A DNA stretch of 64,000 bases from Candidatus Cloacimonadota bacterium (GTDB lineage Bacteria; Cloacimonadota; Cloacimonadia; Cloacimonadales; Cloacimonadaceae), in the NCBI GenBank assembly GCA_020532545.1, contig JAJBAW010000007.1, positions 1 to 64,000 on the forward strand. The letters are read 5' to 3'. Positions 7,626-15,524 of this stretch are shown in pieces; positions within the stretch are counted from its first letter, which is position 1, and the number at the start of each line of letters is the position of its first letter. The position numbers and the translations under genes are program-made. Under the pieces are notes generated by a model. The model made no database searches and had not been told where the DNA came from. It worked only from the letters and a program-made list of their open reading frames with translations.

Positions 7626-7677
7626 GTACCATGTTCTGCTCTGATTCTATGCTAGAAAGGAATATTTAGAAAGTATT

Positions 7678-8670
7678 ATGCAACAGATCGTACGCAATGT
7701 TCGAATAATCGGCACGGGATCTTATGTTCCGGAAACAGTTTACACCAATGAATACATAGAGACTTTTGCTCCCACCAATGCCGCTTGGGTAGAAGAAAAC
7801 CTCGGCATCAAAGAACGAAGGATAGCCTCTGAAGATCAGCCCACCAGTGACCTGGCCGCCAAGGCAGGACTCAAAGCCATCGAATCAGCAGGCCTGAAAC
7901 CCGAAGATATAGATCTTATCATCGTGGCAACATCCACTCCGGATCGTCTGGCTCCTTCCACCGCTGCGATTGTGCAGGATAAGATTCAAGCTTATAATTC
8001 CGTAGCTTTTGATCTTGCGGCGGTATGTTCCGGCTTTCTTTTTAGCATATCTACCGCAGCTCAATTCATTGCTACAGGAGTTTATAATAACGCCTTAGTG
8101 ATCGGAGCCGATACCTTTTCGAAGATAATAGACTGGAGCCGCAGAGACTGCGTATTCTTTGGTGATGGCGCAGGCGCAGCGGTTCTTACGCATACCGAAT
8201 CTGACAAAGGGTTTTTGGCTTTCAGACTCTATACAGATGGCCGCGGAAAGTGGAATTTTACTATTCCCGGAGGTGGTTCCGAATACCCGCTGAGCCACGA
8301 AAATGTAGATGCCGGACACCGCTATTTTCAGATGGTGGGCAAGGCTGTCTATGAGACGGGGATTAAGGTATTGCCCAAGGCCATCAATCAGGTTTTAGCA
8401 GATACCGGGACGAGCATTGATCAAGTTGATTATCTGATTCCCCATCAGCCCAGCATCAGAATTTTGAAGGATACTGCTAAGATCATCGGCTTGCCTTTTG
8501 AGAAGGTAATGACGAATATGGACCGCTATGCCAATACTTCCGGGGGAACCATCCCGATCCTCTTGGATGAAGCTAATAAAGCAGGCAAACTGAAGCCAGG
8601 TTCATTGATCCTCTTTGCCGCTGTGGGCTCTGGTTGGACCTATGGCGCATCGCTGATCAGGTGGAGCTAA
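7678..8670 (+). CDS. 3-oxoacyl-ACP synthase III (FabH-like)
   Basis: A 330-residue thiolase-fold ketosynthase III. The catalytic triad is visible as Cys117 (LAAVCSGF), His256 (LIPHQPS) and Asn286 (YANTSGG). The length is normal for FabH. It condenses acyl-CoA or acyl-ACP with malonyl-ACP. The context of sugar deacetylase, acyltransferase and a FabG-like reductase inside a polysaccharide locus suggests a dedicated role in making a special acyl chain rather than general fatty-acid synthesis. The housekeeping alternative cannot be excluded, since no other fab gene is in the window. Confidence 0.85.
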   Translation: MQQIVRNVRIIGTGSYVPETVYTNEYIETFAPTNAAWVEENLGIKERRIASEDQPTSDLAAKAGLKAIESAGLKPEDIDLIIVATSTPDRLAPSTAAIVQDKIQAYNSVAFDLAAVCSGFLFSISTAAQFIATGVYNNALVIGADTFSKIIDWSRRDCVFFGDGAGAAVLTHTESDKGFLAFRLYTDGRGKWNFTIPGGGSEYPLSHENVDAGHRYFQMVGKAVYETGIKVLPKAINQVLADTGTSIDQVDYLIPHQPSIRILKDTAKIIGLPFEKVMTNMDRYANTSGGTIPILLDEANKAGKLKPGSLILFAAVGSGWTYGASLIRWS

Positions 8671-8675
8671 GACCC

Positions 8676-9359
8676 TTGAAGATTCTTATTGCTGGCGCTT
8701 CCGGAGGGATAGGCAAGTATCTGGCAGAGCGCATGTCTGCAGAGCATGAGGTCTTTGGTAGCTACAATTCACGACAGCCGGATATTGGCTTGAGCTACAA
8801 CATGACCAAGGTAGATATCGGCTGTGAACCCGAAGTCCAAAACTGGATAGATCAAGCCTGCTCTGCTGAAGACGAGCTTGCCCTTATTTATTGTGTAGGG
8901 GTGAATTACAACTGCATGATGCATAAATCGGACGCTGGACTTTGGCAAGAAGTGATAGAATCGAACCTTATTGGTGTTCAGCACGTTCTAAGGCAGATTT
9001 TGCCGCTTATGCGGGGGAAAAAGTTTGGCAGAATCGTGCTTTTATCTTCTGTGGTTCCTCAGATTGGGGTGCCTGGGACCAGTGCTTATGCAGCGTCGAA
9101 AGCTGCCCTATGGGGCTTAAGTAAGGCTGTGGCCAGTGAAAACGCAAGATATGGCATTACGATTAATAGCATAAATCTTGGCTATTTTGATATCGGCATG
9201 ATCAAGGATGTGCCATCTGAGGTGCTGGAGCAGATTGTTTCCAGTATTCCCATGGCGCGCTTGGGAGATCCAGATGATATTCTCAAGACTGTGGAGTACC
9301 TGCTGTCTTCCGATTATTTGACTGGAAGCCAGATCGACCTGAATGGGGGACTGTTTTGA
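8676..9359 (+). CDS. Short-chain dehydrogenase, 3-oxoacyl-ACP reductase-like
   Basis: An SDR of about 227 residues. I take the TTG at 8676 as start, since it gives (M)KILIAGASGGIGKYLAERM and follows GGAG at the end of the FabH-like gene; an earlier ATG at 8634 would add residues that do not fit the family. It shows the cofactor motif GASGGIGK, the catalytic Ser in LLSSVVPQIG, and YAASKAALWGLSK with Tyr-x-x-x-Lys. The C-terminal LTGSQIDLNGGLF is typical of FabG-like enzymes. Pairing with the ketosynthase suggests beta-keto reduction of its product. Confidence 0.8.
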   Translation: MKILIAGASGGIGKYLAERMSAEHEVFGSYNSRQPDIGLSYNMTKVDIGCEPEVQNWIDQACSAEDELALIYCVGVNYNCMMHKSDAGLWQEVIESNLIGVQHVLRQILPLMRGKKFGRIVLLSSVVPQIGVPGTSAYAASKAALWGLSKAVASENARYGITINSINLGYFDIGMIKDVPSEVLEQIVSSIPMARLGDPDDILKTVEYLLSSDYLTGSQIDLNGGLF

Positions 9360-9384
9360 AGAATTGGGTATGTAGCTCCTCTCA

Positions 9385-9542
9385 TTGGCACGCAGATTGC
9401 GCAGATAGGGTCTCTCACAGATCTCACAGATTTCACAGATATTTGTTTAAAAAGGGGCTGGTATCAACATGCTTACCTGTACACACATTGCCCAACCCCT
9501 CATATAACCTATTTGTGTGATCTGTGAGATCTGTGAGCAATA
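9385..9542. repeat. Gene-free inverted CACAGAT-word element
   Basis: The left side contains CACGCAGATTGCGCAGAT followed by CTCACAGATCTCACAGAT (9414-9431). The right side has the exact reverse complement ATCTGTGAGATCTGTGAG (9520-9537), giving a perfect 18-base inverted pair. The 88-base centre holds a second potential stem (AGGGGCTGG with CCAACCCCT) and no gene. The right end (GAGCAATAGAAGGACTTTAC) runs directly into the ATG of the sugar transferase at 9555 and supplies its ribosome-binding site. Confidence 0.85.
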
Positions 9543-9554
9543 GAAGGACTTTAC

Positions 9555-11153
9555 ATGAAATATAAAATCACAAAATGGGGCCTATTCTTCCTGGACATCA
9601 TCCTGGTGGTGTTCTCTTTTCTATTTGTGGCTAAAGTGCGCAGTGGTACGCGGATCATCGTCTCTACCTACTGGCGTTCGCTGATTCCCTTTACTTTGAT
9701 CTGGATAGGTAGCGGGGTATGGGGGCTGAAATACTCCATGGAAACGATTGCCAATGGAGGCGAGCTGCTGAAAAGGCTCTTTAAATGTAATACAGTGGCG
9801 GTTCTGGCTATTTTCTTTGTGATGTATATCTTGAAGAAATTCCACTATTCCCGCTATATCGTGATCGGTACGATTCTGGGTGTGATTGTACTGGAAATCA
9901 TCATCTTTATCGGGGTTTATTACACTCTCCGTTTTCAGAAGGAAAACCGCAATTTTGCCTCTACCAAGCTGGTGACGAGATCCAAGGTTCTGGAGGAATC
10001 TCAGAGTCCGAAATTCTTTGAAGAGGAGGCACGTGAGATTCCGACTATTTCAGACAAAGCCTATGTCCCGCCCTTCTCAGAAGCGATAGAAGAAGACAGC
10101 ATTCTGGTTCCGCTCTGGCAGAAATACCTCATTGGCAATAGCGCTCTATTTGATTTCATCAATGACTTTCTGAATCTGACCCGCTTTTCCAAGAGCCATA
10201 CCCTGGTGCTGAATAGCGAGACTTTTTTCAATATCGAAAATGAAGCTGAGAACTCACGCCATCTTTTTATTAATTTACATAAGATCAATGACTTCCGGCG
10301 GCTCAATGTCTATCTGATCAGAGTGAATGAGATGCTGGAGACGGGTGGAGTTTTCATCTGCCAGGGTCAGACTATCACCGAACGTAGAGAGGAGTTTTAC
10401 AAGCGTTTCACACCCTATCTGGGGCGTGTTTTTTATGGCGCTGATTTCATCTATCGACGTGTGTTCCCCAAGTTGCCGATCCTGCAAGGTTGGTATTTTG
10501 CCCTCACCAAGGGTAAAAATCGCGCCCTCTCCGAGACGGAGATGCTGGGGCGCTTTTATTTTTGTGGATTCGATCTCATCCATAAACGCGAAATAGATGG
10601 TCACATGCACTTTATCCTGCGCAAAAGCAGAGAGCCCAAGCGCGATCAAAACCCGACTTATGGCCCCTTGATCCGGCTCAAGCGTAAAGGTCTGAATGGC
10701 AAGACCATATACGTGAAGAAGTTTCGCACTATGCACCCCTATAGTGAATATCTCCAGGCCTACGTCTATGCCACAAACGAGCTGCAGGATGGGGGGAAAT
10801 TCCGGGATGACTTCCGCGTGACTTCCTGGGGAAAGATCATGCGTAAACTCTGGATTGACGAACTGCCACAATTCCTGAATTTCTTTGCCGGAGAGCTATC
10901 TCTGGTGGGAGTCAGAGCCTTGAGCGAACACTATTATCAGCTCTATCCAGCCGATATGCAAGAGCTGAGACTCAAGGTAAAACCGGGGCTCTTGCCACCC
11001 TTTTATGCGGATATGCCTACAAGCTTTGATGAGATAGTGGAATCCGAAAGGCGCTATCTGATGCAGAAGATGGAGCGGCCCTGGCTTACGGATTGGAAGT
11101 ATTTCTGGAAAGGAACCTGGAATATCTTGATCAAGCGGGCGAGGTCGAATTGA
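9555..11153 (+). CDS. Membrane sugar-phosphate transferase (initiating glycosyltransferase-like)
   Basis: A 532-residue protein with about four N-terminal membrane helices (residues roughly 8-130) and a C-terminal bacterial sugar transferase domain (PF02397-like). The domain shows GPLIRLKRKGLNGK, VKKFRTMHPYSE, DDFRVTSWGKIMRK, LWIDELPQFLNFF and GELSLVGVRALSE. Such enzymes load sugar-1-phosphate onto undecaprenyl phosphate at the inner membrane. The middle (about 190-350) is unusual: INDFRRLNVYLIRVNEML and LETGGVFICQG look like the C-terminal half of a class I methyltransferase fold. The hydrophobic re-entrant helix normally just before the transferase core is not evident. It probably starts repeat-unit assembly for this locus. 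Confidence 0.75.
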   Translation: MKYKITKWGLFFLDIILVVFSFLFVAKVRSGTRIIVSTYWRSLIPFTLIWIGSGVWGLKYSMETIANGGELLKRLFKCNTVAVLAIFFVMYILKKFHYSRYIVIGTILGVIVLEIIIFIGVYYTLRFQKENRNFASTKLVTRSKVLEESQSPKFFEEEAREIPTISDKAYVPPFSEAIEEDSILVPLWQKYLIGNSALFDFINDFLNLTRFSKSHTLVLNSETFFNIENEAENSRHLFINLHKINDFRRLNVYLIRVNEMLETGGVFICQGQTITERREEFYKRFTPYLGRVFYGADFIYRRVFPKLPILQGWYFALTKGKNRALSETEMLGRFYFCGFDLIHKREIDGHMHFILRKSREPKRDQNPTYGPLIRLKRKGLNGKTIYVKKFRTMHPYSEYLQAYVYATNELQDGGKFRDDFRVTSWGKIMRKLWIDELPQFLNFFAGELSLVGVRALSEHYYQLYPADMQELRLKVKPGLLPPFYADMPTSFDEIVESERRYLMQKMERPWLTDWKYFWKGTWNILIKRARSN

Positions 11154-11160
11154 GGGGCGT

Positions 11161-11275
11161 GAGAAGTTAGACGTGAGAAGTTAAGAGTTACAAGTTACGA
11201 GTTACAAGTTACGAGTTACAAGTTACGAGTTACAAGTTACAAGTTACGAGTTACAAGTTATCAGTTACGAGTTGC
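11161..11275. repeat. GAGTTACAA word array
   Basis: About fifteen copies of GAGTTAC / AAGTTAC words in one direction, beginning with GTTAGACGTGAGAAGTTAAG and ending AGTTACGAGTTGCCAG. A short related piece (GTTACGAGATACAAG) recurs near 11316. No inverted partner array is visible nearby, so this is a one-sided or half-deleted member of the same kind of repeat. It directly follows the stop of the sugar transferase. Confidence 0.85.
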
Positions 11276-11337
11276 CAGTGCTGGATTGGATACGTCTCGT
11301 GTCCAGTGAAAGTTAATTAGTTACGAGATACAAGTAT

Positions 11338-11366
11338 TAGCGAGGTTTAGTCTCGCTATTTTTTTT
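11338..11366 (+). terminator. Rho-independent terminator after the polysaccharide locus
   Basis: The stem TAGCGAG/CTCGCTA with a short loop is followed by a run of eight T. It ends transcription of the polysaccharide genes after the sugar transferase and the word array. Confidence 0.85.
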
Positions 11367-11750
11367 GCCCAAAAATCCGGAGATCGATCCATGATTTGTG
11401 ATTATATTCCAATGTGTTAGCGGTTGAGAGTTCCTCTTTATCTTCATCAAAAACACCACAATCTCAAGGTTCTATCTGCGCGGAATCTGACAAAGAACTT
11501 GACACAGTACGGCTGATTTTCTTTATATCAATTCATTAATAATTATGAGAAAGGCAGAAATGAAGAAATACAGTTTGATACTTGGGTTCATGTTCCCCAG
11601 GTGTCACAGATTGATACTTATGACCATGCCCAATAGCTTGATGTTTAAGCTCTTGTCCCCATTTTATGAGAGTCTGATGCCAGGACTCCGACCCTCTTTT
11701 GTTTGGGCGTTTGCCCCGATATCCCGTCACCCCATTAACAGGAGTGCTTG
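11367..11750. other. Intergenic region, no gene supported
   Basis: No convincing gene; the small open frames lack coding character. It holds a promoter candidate at 11499-11528 and, after 11590, about 150 bases without clear pairing. This probably forms the leader of the DUF1538 gene. I saw no match to a riboswitch class I know. Confidence 0.5.
11499..11528 (+). promoter_or_regulatory. Sigma70-type promoter candidate for the DUF1538-PII operon
   Basis: TTGACA at 11499-11504 and TTATAT at 11523-11528 are separated by 18 bases. A transcript starting near 11535 would have a leader of about 215 bases before the ATG at 11751. Confidence 0.5.
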
Positions 11751-13886
11751 ATGAAGCGGGATAAACCAGCAGATGTGAAAATCAGGGTGAGAGGCAAAGA
11801 AGCCCTAAACATGGTCTTGCGCTATATTCGTCAGAAGATCTCAGAACAGATCATGGCTGTGGCCACCATTATCATTTATTTATTGCTGTTCCAAACCATC
11901 ATCCTGGGCATTCCCGTCTTTGATGCCGCGATTCTGGCCTTGGGGATGGCCTTGGTGATTTTGGGCTTAACGTTCTTCCTGGAAGGCCTCTTGATCGGGA
12001 TAATGCCCATGAGCGAGGAGATCGGCATCAAGCTACCCCAAAAAGCGGGGCTGATCACCATTCTCGTGATCGGCTTTATTCTGGGGGTGGGTGCCACCTT
12101 TGCCGAGCCGGCGATCGGAGTGCTAAAAGCCGCGGGGAGAAGCGTTTTGGCCTGGCAGGCACCGCTGCTTTTTCTTTTTTTGAATAAGTACTCTTCCTAC
12201 CTGGTAAATGCCGTTGGTTTCGGAGTAGGCATAGCCCTGATCCTGAGCATGATACGCTTCTTAAAAGGCTGGTCACTCAAGCCCTATATCTATATCCTGG
12301 TGAGTCTGCTCTTGGGGCTTTCTTTGTACAGCTATCTGGATCCCAATCTCCGTTTTGTTTTGGGTTTGGCTTGGGATTGTGGAGGTGTAACCACCGGTCC
12401 GGTCACGGTTCCTTTGGTCCTGGCTCTGGGTATCGGTATCAGCCATGTGGCTCATAAGGGTGGGAGCAATGCCGAAGGTGGATTTGGAGTGGTTACTCTG
12501 GCTTCGCTGGTGCCTATCATCACAGTGATCTTGCTGGGCATCTTCTTCTCTTTCAGCGTACCTCAGCCCATGGAAGATACGGAATTTTTCGATCCGGCCA
12601 ATACCAAGACCCAGTTTCTTTTTGAAAGTTCGGATAAGATGAAGGACTATGCCATCAGCAATGCCAGCTATGAAGCTCAGCTAAAGCTCTTTGATTCGGA
12701 TGAGCAGTCCTTGATGACTTATGTGGGCGAATTGGGCAAGGATGAAACCCGGATCAGGGAGATATTTGGAGACTATAAAGTATTTCAAGCCTGGCTGATA
12801 AATAATGGTTCTGCCGAGCTGAAGCAGCAATATGCTCATCTTCTGGATAGCGCAGCTTTTGCGGTGGAACATACCAACGGCGCGCTGGACCAGCTTGATT
12901 TTGCCGAGCTCACGCGCCGGAACATCATGAATGCCTTGCGCGCGATCGTGCCGCTTTCGGCGTTCTTGCTTTTTGTCCTGTATTTTGTCTTGAGATCGCG
13001 GCTGTATAGAGCAGACGAGGTTTTTCTGGGATTGGCCTTTGCCGTGATCGGTCTGGCTATATTTGGGGGAGGAATCGAGCTGGGACTCTCCAAATTGGGA
13101 GATCAGGTGGGCAGCAATCTACCCTCATCTTTTTCTGCTATGGAGATGCCTGTAAATCAGCAAATCATCCGGAATTTTGATGAAGATATGATCAATACTG
13201 CCATCAGGCAAGATGGCAGCAGCGATCGCTTCTTTTTCCTGCATAAGGGCAAACACATCGAACAGGTGCCTTTTGATGAGACGAATTACGATGCCGAGCA
13301 AAGAGTTTATCGCTATGTGCCAGTGCGAGGGCCTCTAGTGGGTAGACGCGAATACAGTTTTGGCGGCATCTTATTGGTGCTGATCTTTGCCTTCATCATG
13401 GGCTACAGTGCCACCCTGGCGGAGCCGGCTTTGAATGCCCTGGGCATCACGGTGGAGGATGTCACGGTGGGTGCCTTCAAAAAGAGCACCCTGATCCAGG
13501 CGGTAGCCGTGGGAGTGGGCACAGGGATACTTTTGGGAATGGCCAAGATCATCTGGGACTTACCACTATTTTGGATGTTAGCGCCGCTGTATGCAGTGCT
13601 TTTGCTTATTACCAAGCTTTCCACGGAGGAATTTGTGAATATCGGCTGGGATAGTGCCGGTGTAACCACCGGGCCTATCACCGTGCCTCTGGTGCTCTCT
13701 ATGGGCCTGGGAATAGGCACTCAGGTGGGGGTGGTGGAAGGCTTTGGCATCCTCTCTCTGGCCTCTGTGTGCCCCATCCTGTCTGTGCTGGGCATGGGGA
13801 TGTATGTGAATCATAAACGCAGGGCAGTGTTCAAAGAATTGGAACAAGATGAAGCCGAAATATCTGCCAAGGAGCTAGCCGTATGA
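11751..13886 (+). CDS. DUF1538 membrane protein with two repeats
   Basis: A 711-residue integral membrane protein built of two homologous DUF1538 halves. Matching pairs are VGATFAEPAIGVL / YSATLAEPALNAL, WDCGGVTTGPVTVPLVLALG / WDSAGVTTGPITVPLVLSMG and GFGVVTLASLVPI / GFGILSLASVCPI. A soluble stretch of about 120 residues (roughly 275-395) and a shorter one near 470-530 separate the helix groups. The inverted-repeat-like Gly/Pro-rich motifs suggest a transporter, but the substrate is unknown. I chose the ATG at 11751 (AGGAG 6 bases upstream). Its stop overlaps the next gene's start (ATGA), so the two are translationally coupled. Confidence 0.8.
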   Translation: MKRDKPADVKIRVRGKEALNMVLRYIRQKISEQIMAVATIIIYLLLFQTIILGIPVFDAAILALGMALVILGLTFFLEGLLIGIMPMSEEIGIKLPQKAGLITILVIGFILGVGATFAEPAIGVLKAAGRSVLAWQAPLLFLFLNKYSSYLVNAVGFGVGIALILSMIRFLKGWSLKPYIYILVSLLLGLSLYSYLDPNLRFVLGLAWDCGGVTTGPVTVPLVLALGIGISHVAHKGGSNAEGGFGVVTLASLVPIITVILLGIFFSFSVPQPMEDTEFFDPANTKTQFLFESSDKMKDYAISNASYEAQLKLFDSDEQSLMTYVGELGKDETRIREIFGDYKVFQAWLINNGSAELKQQYAHLLDSAAFAVEHTNGALDQLDFAELTRRNIMNALRAIVPLSAFLLFVLYFVLRSRLYRADEVFLGLAFAVIGLAIFGGGIELGLSKLGDQVGSNLPSSFSAMEMPVNQQIIRNFDEDMINTAIRQDGSSDRFFFLHKGKHIEQVPFDETNYDAEQRVYRYVPVRGPLVGRREYSFGGILLVLIFAFIMGYSATLAEPALNALGITVEDVTVGAFKKSTLIQAVAVGVGTGILLGMAKIIWDLPLFWMLAPLYAVLLLITKLSTEEFVNIGWDSAGVTTGPITVPLVLSMGLGIGTQVGVVEGFGILSLASVCPILSVLGMGMYVNHKRRAVFKELEQDEAEISAKELAV

Positions 13887-15007
13887 AGCTCATAAAAATT
13901 AGCATCATCCTGAGCAAGGAGCTCTCCTCTGCGCTGGTAGATGATCTTTACGCCCTGGGAGTAATACAGCTTTTTGTGCAAGCGGGGCGCACCTCGATCT
14001 TGGAAAAGACCAATGGTATATCGAATTTTCTGAATCGCTCCAGCCTCAGCACCTATCCGGTGGAGATCATCAGCCTCTTTGTCGATGAAAAATATGAAGA
14101 CAGCCTGATGAGCTATGTGACTCGAAAATATGACCTGAAGACTCCGGGCAAAGGAAGCATCTATAGCCAGGAGATCATAGTCTCCGAGGCTCATCCGGAT
14201 TATGTCACAAAGCAGGACATCAATCTGAACATAGAACAAAAAGAGAAATTCTTTCGCCAGCTCATGGGCATAGTCTGCATTGTGCAAAGGGGAGAAGGCG
14301 ATAAAATCAACAAAATTGCCTTGAATTATGGCGCCAGTGTGCCTGCCACCACGCATGGAGAAGGCTCTGGCGTGAGGGATAAACTGGGCTTGCTGCGCAT
14401 CACCATCCCAGCCGAAAAAGAACTGACCAATCTCACCATCAGCAAACACGATGCCGAAGCCGTGATGGAACTGTATATCACACAAGGAAAACTGGATGAA
14501 CCCGGACGGGGTTTTGCCTATCTGTATCCCATCAAACAGGGCCTGGTGAATACCAAAATATCCCGCAATAGCTCCAGCCAGGCGGCCAGCGTCGAGCAGA
14601 TGATTTCTGCCATCGATAGCATCAAAGGCGGCATGGAATGGAGGAAGTCCCGCCTGGAACATGAATCGAACAAAAGAAGAGAATTTCTCAGCGACCTCAC
14701 CGAAATGGATCTCGTCTGCGAAGAAGGCCGTGGCACAGCGCTCACGGAGGCGGCAATGAGCAGTGGCGCTCCTGGAGCCACCATTTGTAAGATCCGCTCT
14801 GTGAAACTAGGCAAAGACTTGGAGATGATCCGCTTTATCCGGGAGATCTGCAAGATGATCGTGCCTACTGACAAAGTAGAAGCCATCACGGCTGCCTTAA
14901 AGGCAACAGGTTGTTTCGAGGGTGAAGACAAGGCTATGCTATATACGCTGCCGGTGCAGAAGGCTTTCACTTATAGGGCGAAGGAAATAAAAAGAATTGA
15001 GAATTGA
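13883..15007 (+). CDS. Triple PII-like regulatory protein coupled to DUF1538
   Basis: A 374-residue soluble protein. By eye it is three ferredoxin-like PII modules in tandem: about 1-112 (ends GKGSIYSQEIIV), 125-230 (ends GRGFAYLYPIKQG) and 265-368 (ends DKAMLYTLPVQKAF). Each begins with a hydrophobic strand-helix-strand like GlnB (KISIILSKELSSALVDDLYA, then GVIQLFVQ in the first). PII proteins bind ATP/ADP and 2-oxoglutarate and often plug membrane transporters. Overlap with the DUF1538 gene suggests it gates that protein. The final residues (KRIEN-stop) and the TGA are read from an AATTGAG word array, so the C-terminus was probably altered by repeat insertion. Confidence 0.65.
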   Translation: MKLIKISIILSKELSSALVDDLYALGVIQLFVQAGRTSILEKTNGISNFLNRSSLSTYPVEIISLFVDEKYEDSLMSYVTRKYDLKTPGKGSIYSQEIIVSEAHPDYVTKQDINLNIEQKEKFFRQLMGIVCIVQRGEGDKINKIALNYGASVPATTHGEGSGVRDKLGLLRITIPAEKELTNLTISKHDAEAVMELYITQGKLDEPGRGFAYLYPIKQGLVNTKISRNSSSQAASVEQMISAIDSIKGGMEWRKSRLEHESNKRREFLSDLTEMDLVCEEGRGTALTEAAMSSGAPGATICKIRSVKLGKDLEMIRFIREICKMIVPTDKVEAITAALKATGCFEGEDKAMLYTLPVQKAFTYRAKEIKRIEN

Positions 15008-15394
15008 GAATGGAGAATTATCGCGGGATTGTAGAACTGGACGGGCGGGAGTTCTTAGTTCTTTGTGCGGGAGTTCTTAGTTCTTTGTGCGGGAGTTTTG
15101 GATGTTTTGCGTAGTGGCGGACTCCTGTTCCGCCCACAGGGTTTTCAATCAATAAGGCTTATAGAACACAGATCGGGCAGATTGGCTGGATTTATTGGCT
15201 GGAAAAGATATTGAAAGGTTGGGCGGCGCAAAGTCGCCTCTTCCCATCTTCACTTACTCCCCCCCCTCAAATGAACCTCCATGCTCCCAAACCCAGAACA
15301 AAGAACCCCTGCACCCAGAACCCAGAACAAAGTACCAGCAAACTCTAAATGACCTGCATAATTCTCAATTCTCCATCCTCAATTCTCAATTAAC
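14995..15394. repeat. Nested inverted word arrays between the PII-like gene and lon
   Basis: The outer pair is AATTGAGAATTGAGAATGG at 14995-15021 and its inverse ATTCTCAATTCTCCATCC (15358-15394). Nested inside is a second family: GTTCTTAGTTCTTTGTGC twice at 15051-15091, with the inverse-sense CCCAGAACAAAG words at 15289-15334. A palindromic GGCGGACTCCTGTTCCGCC is at about 15112-15130, and the piece between holds no recognisable gene. The remainder up to lon at 15525 is a short AT-rich leader. Confidence 0.8.
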
Positions 15395-15524
15395 CCCCCT
15401 CCCCTAACCTCCATTGTGATAGAGGAAATAAATATTGCTTGTCAAAAATCAGGACAGGCAGAATCTTGTTTTTTAGCTTAAAAGAGTTATACATATATAA
15501 AACGATTATGTTAAGGAGTGCAAA

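Noticed and set aside
11545-11751. Plus-strand 68-residue frame upstream of the DUF1538 gene
   Set aside because: No coding character or ribosome site; it falls in the expected leader of the next gene.
15195-15407. 70-residue frame running through the nested arrays
   Set aside because: Its C-terminal half is translated repeat words (NSQFSILNSQ), the same translation seen inside capF, but no conserved protein surrounds it here.
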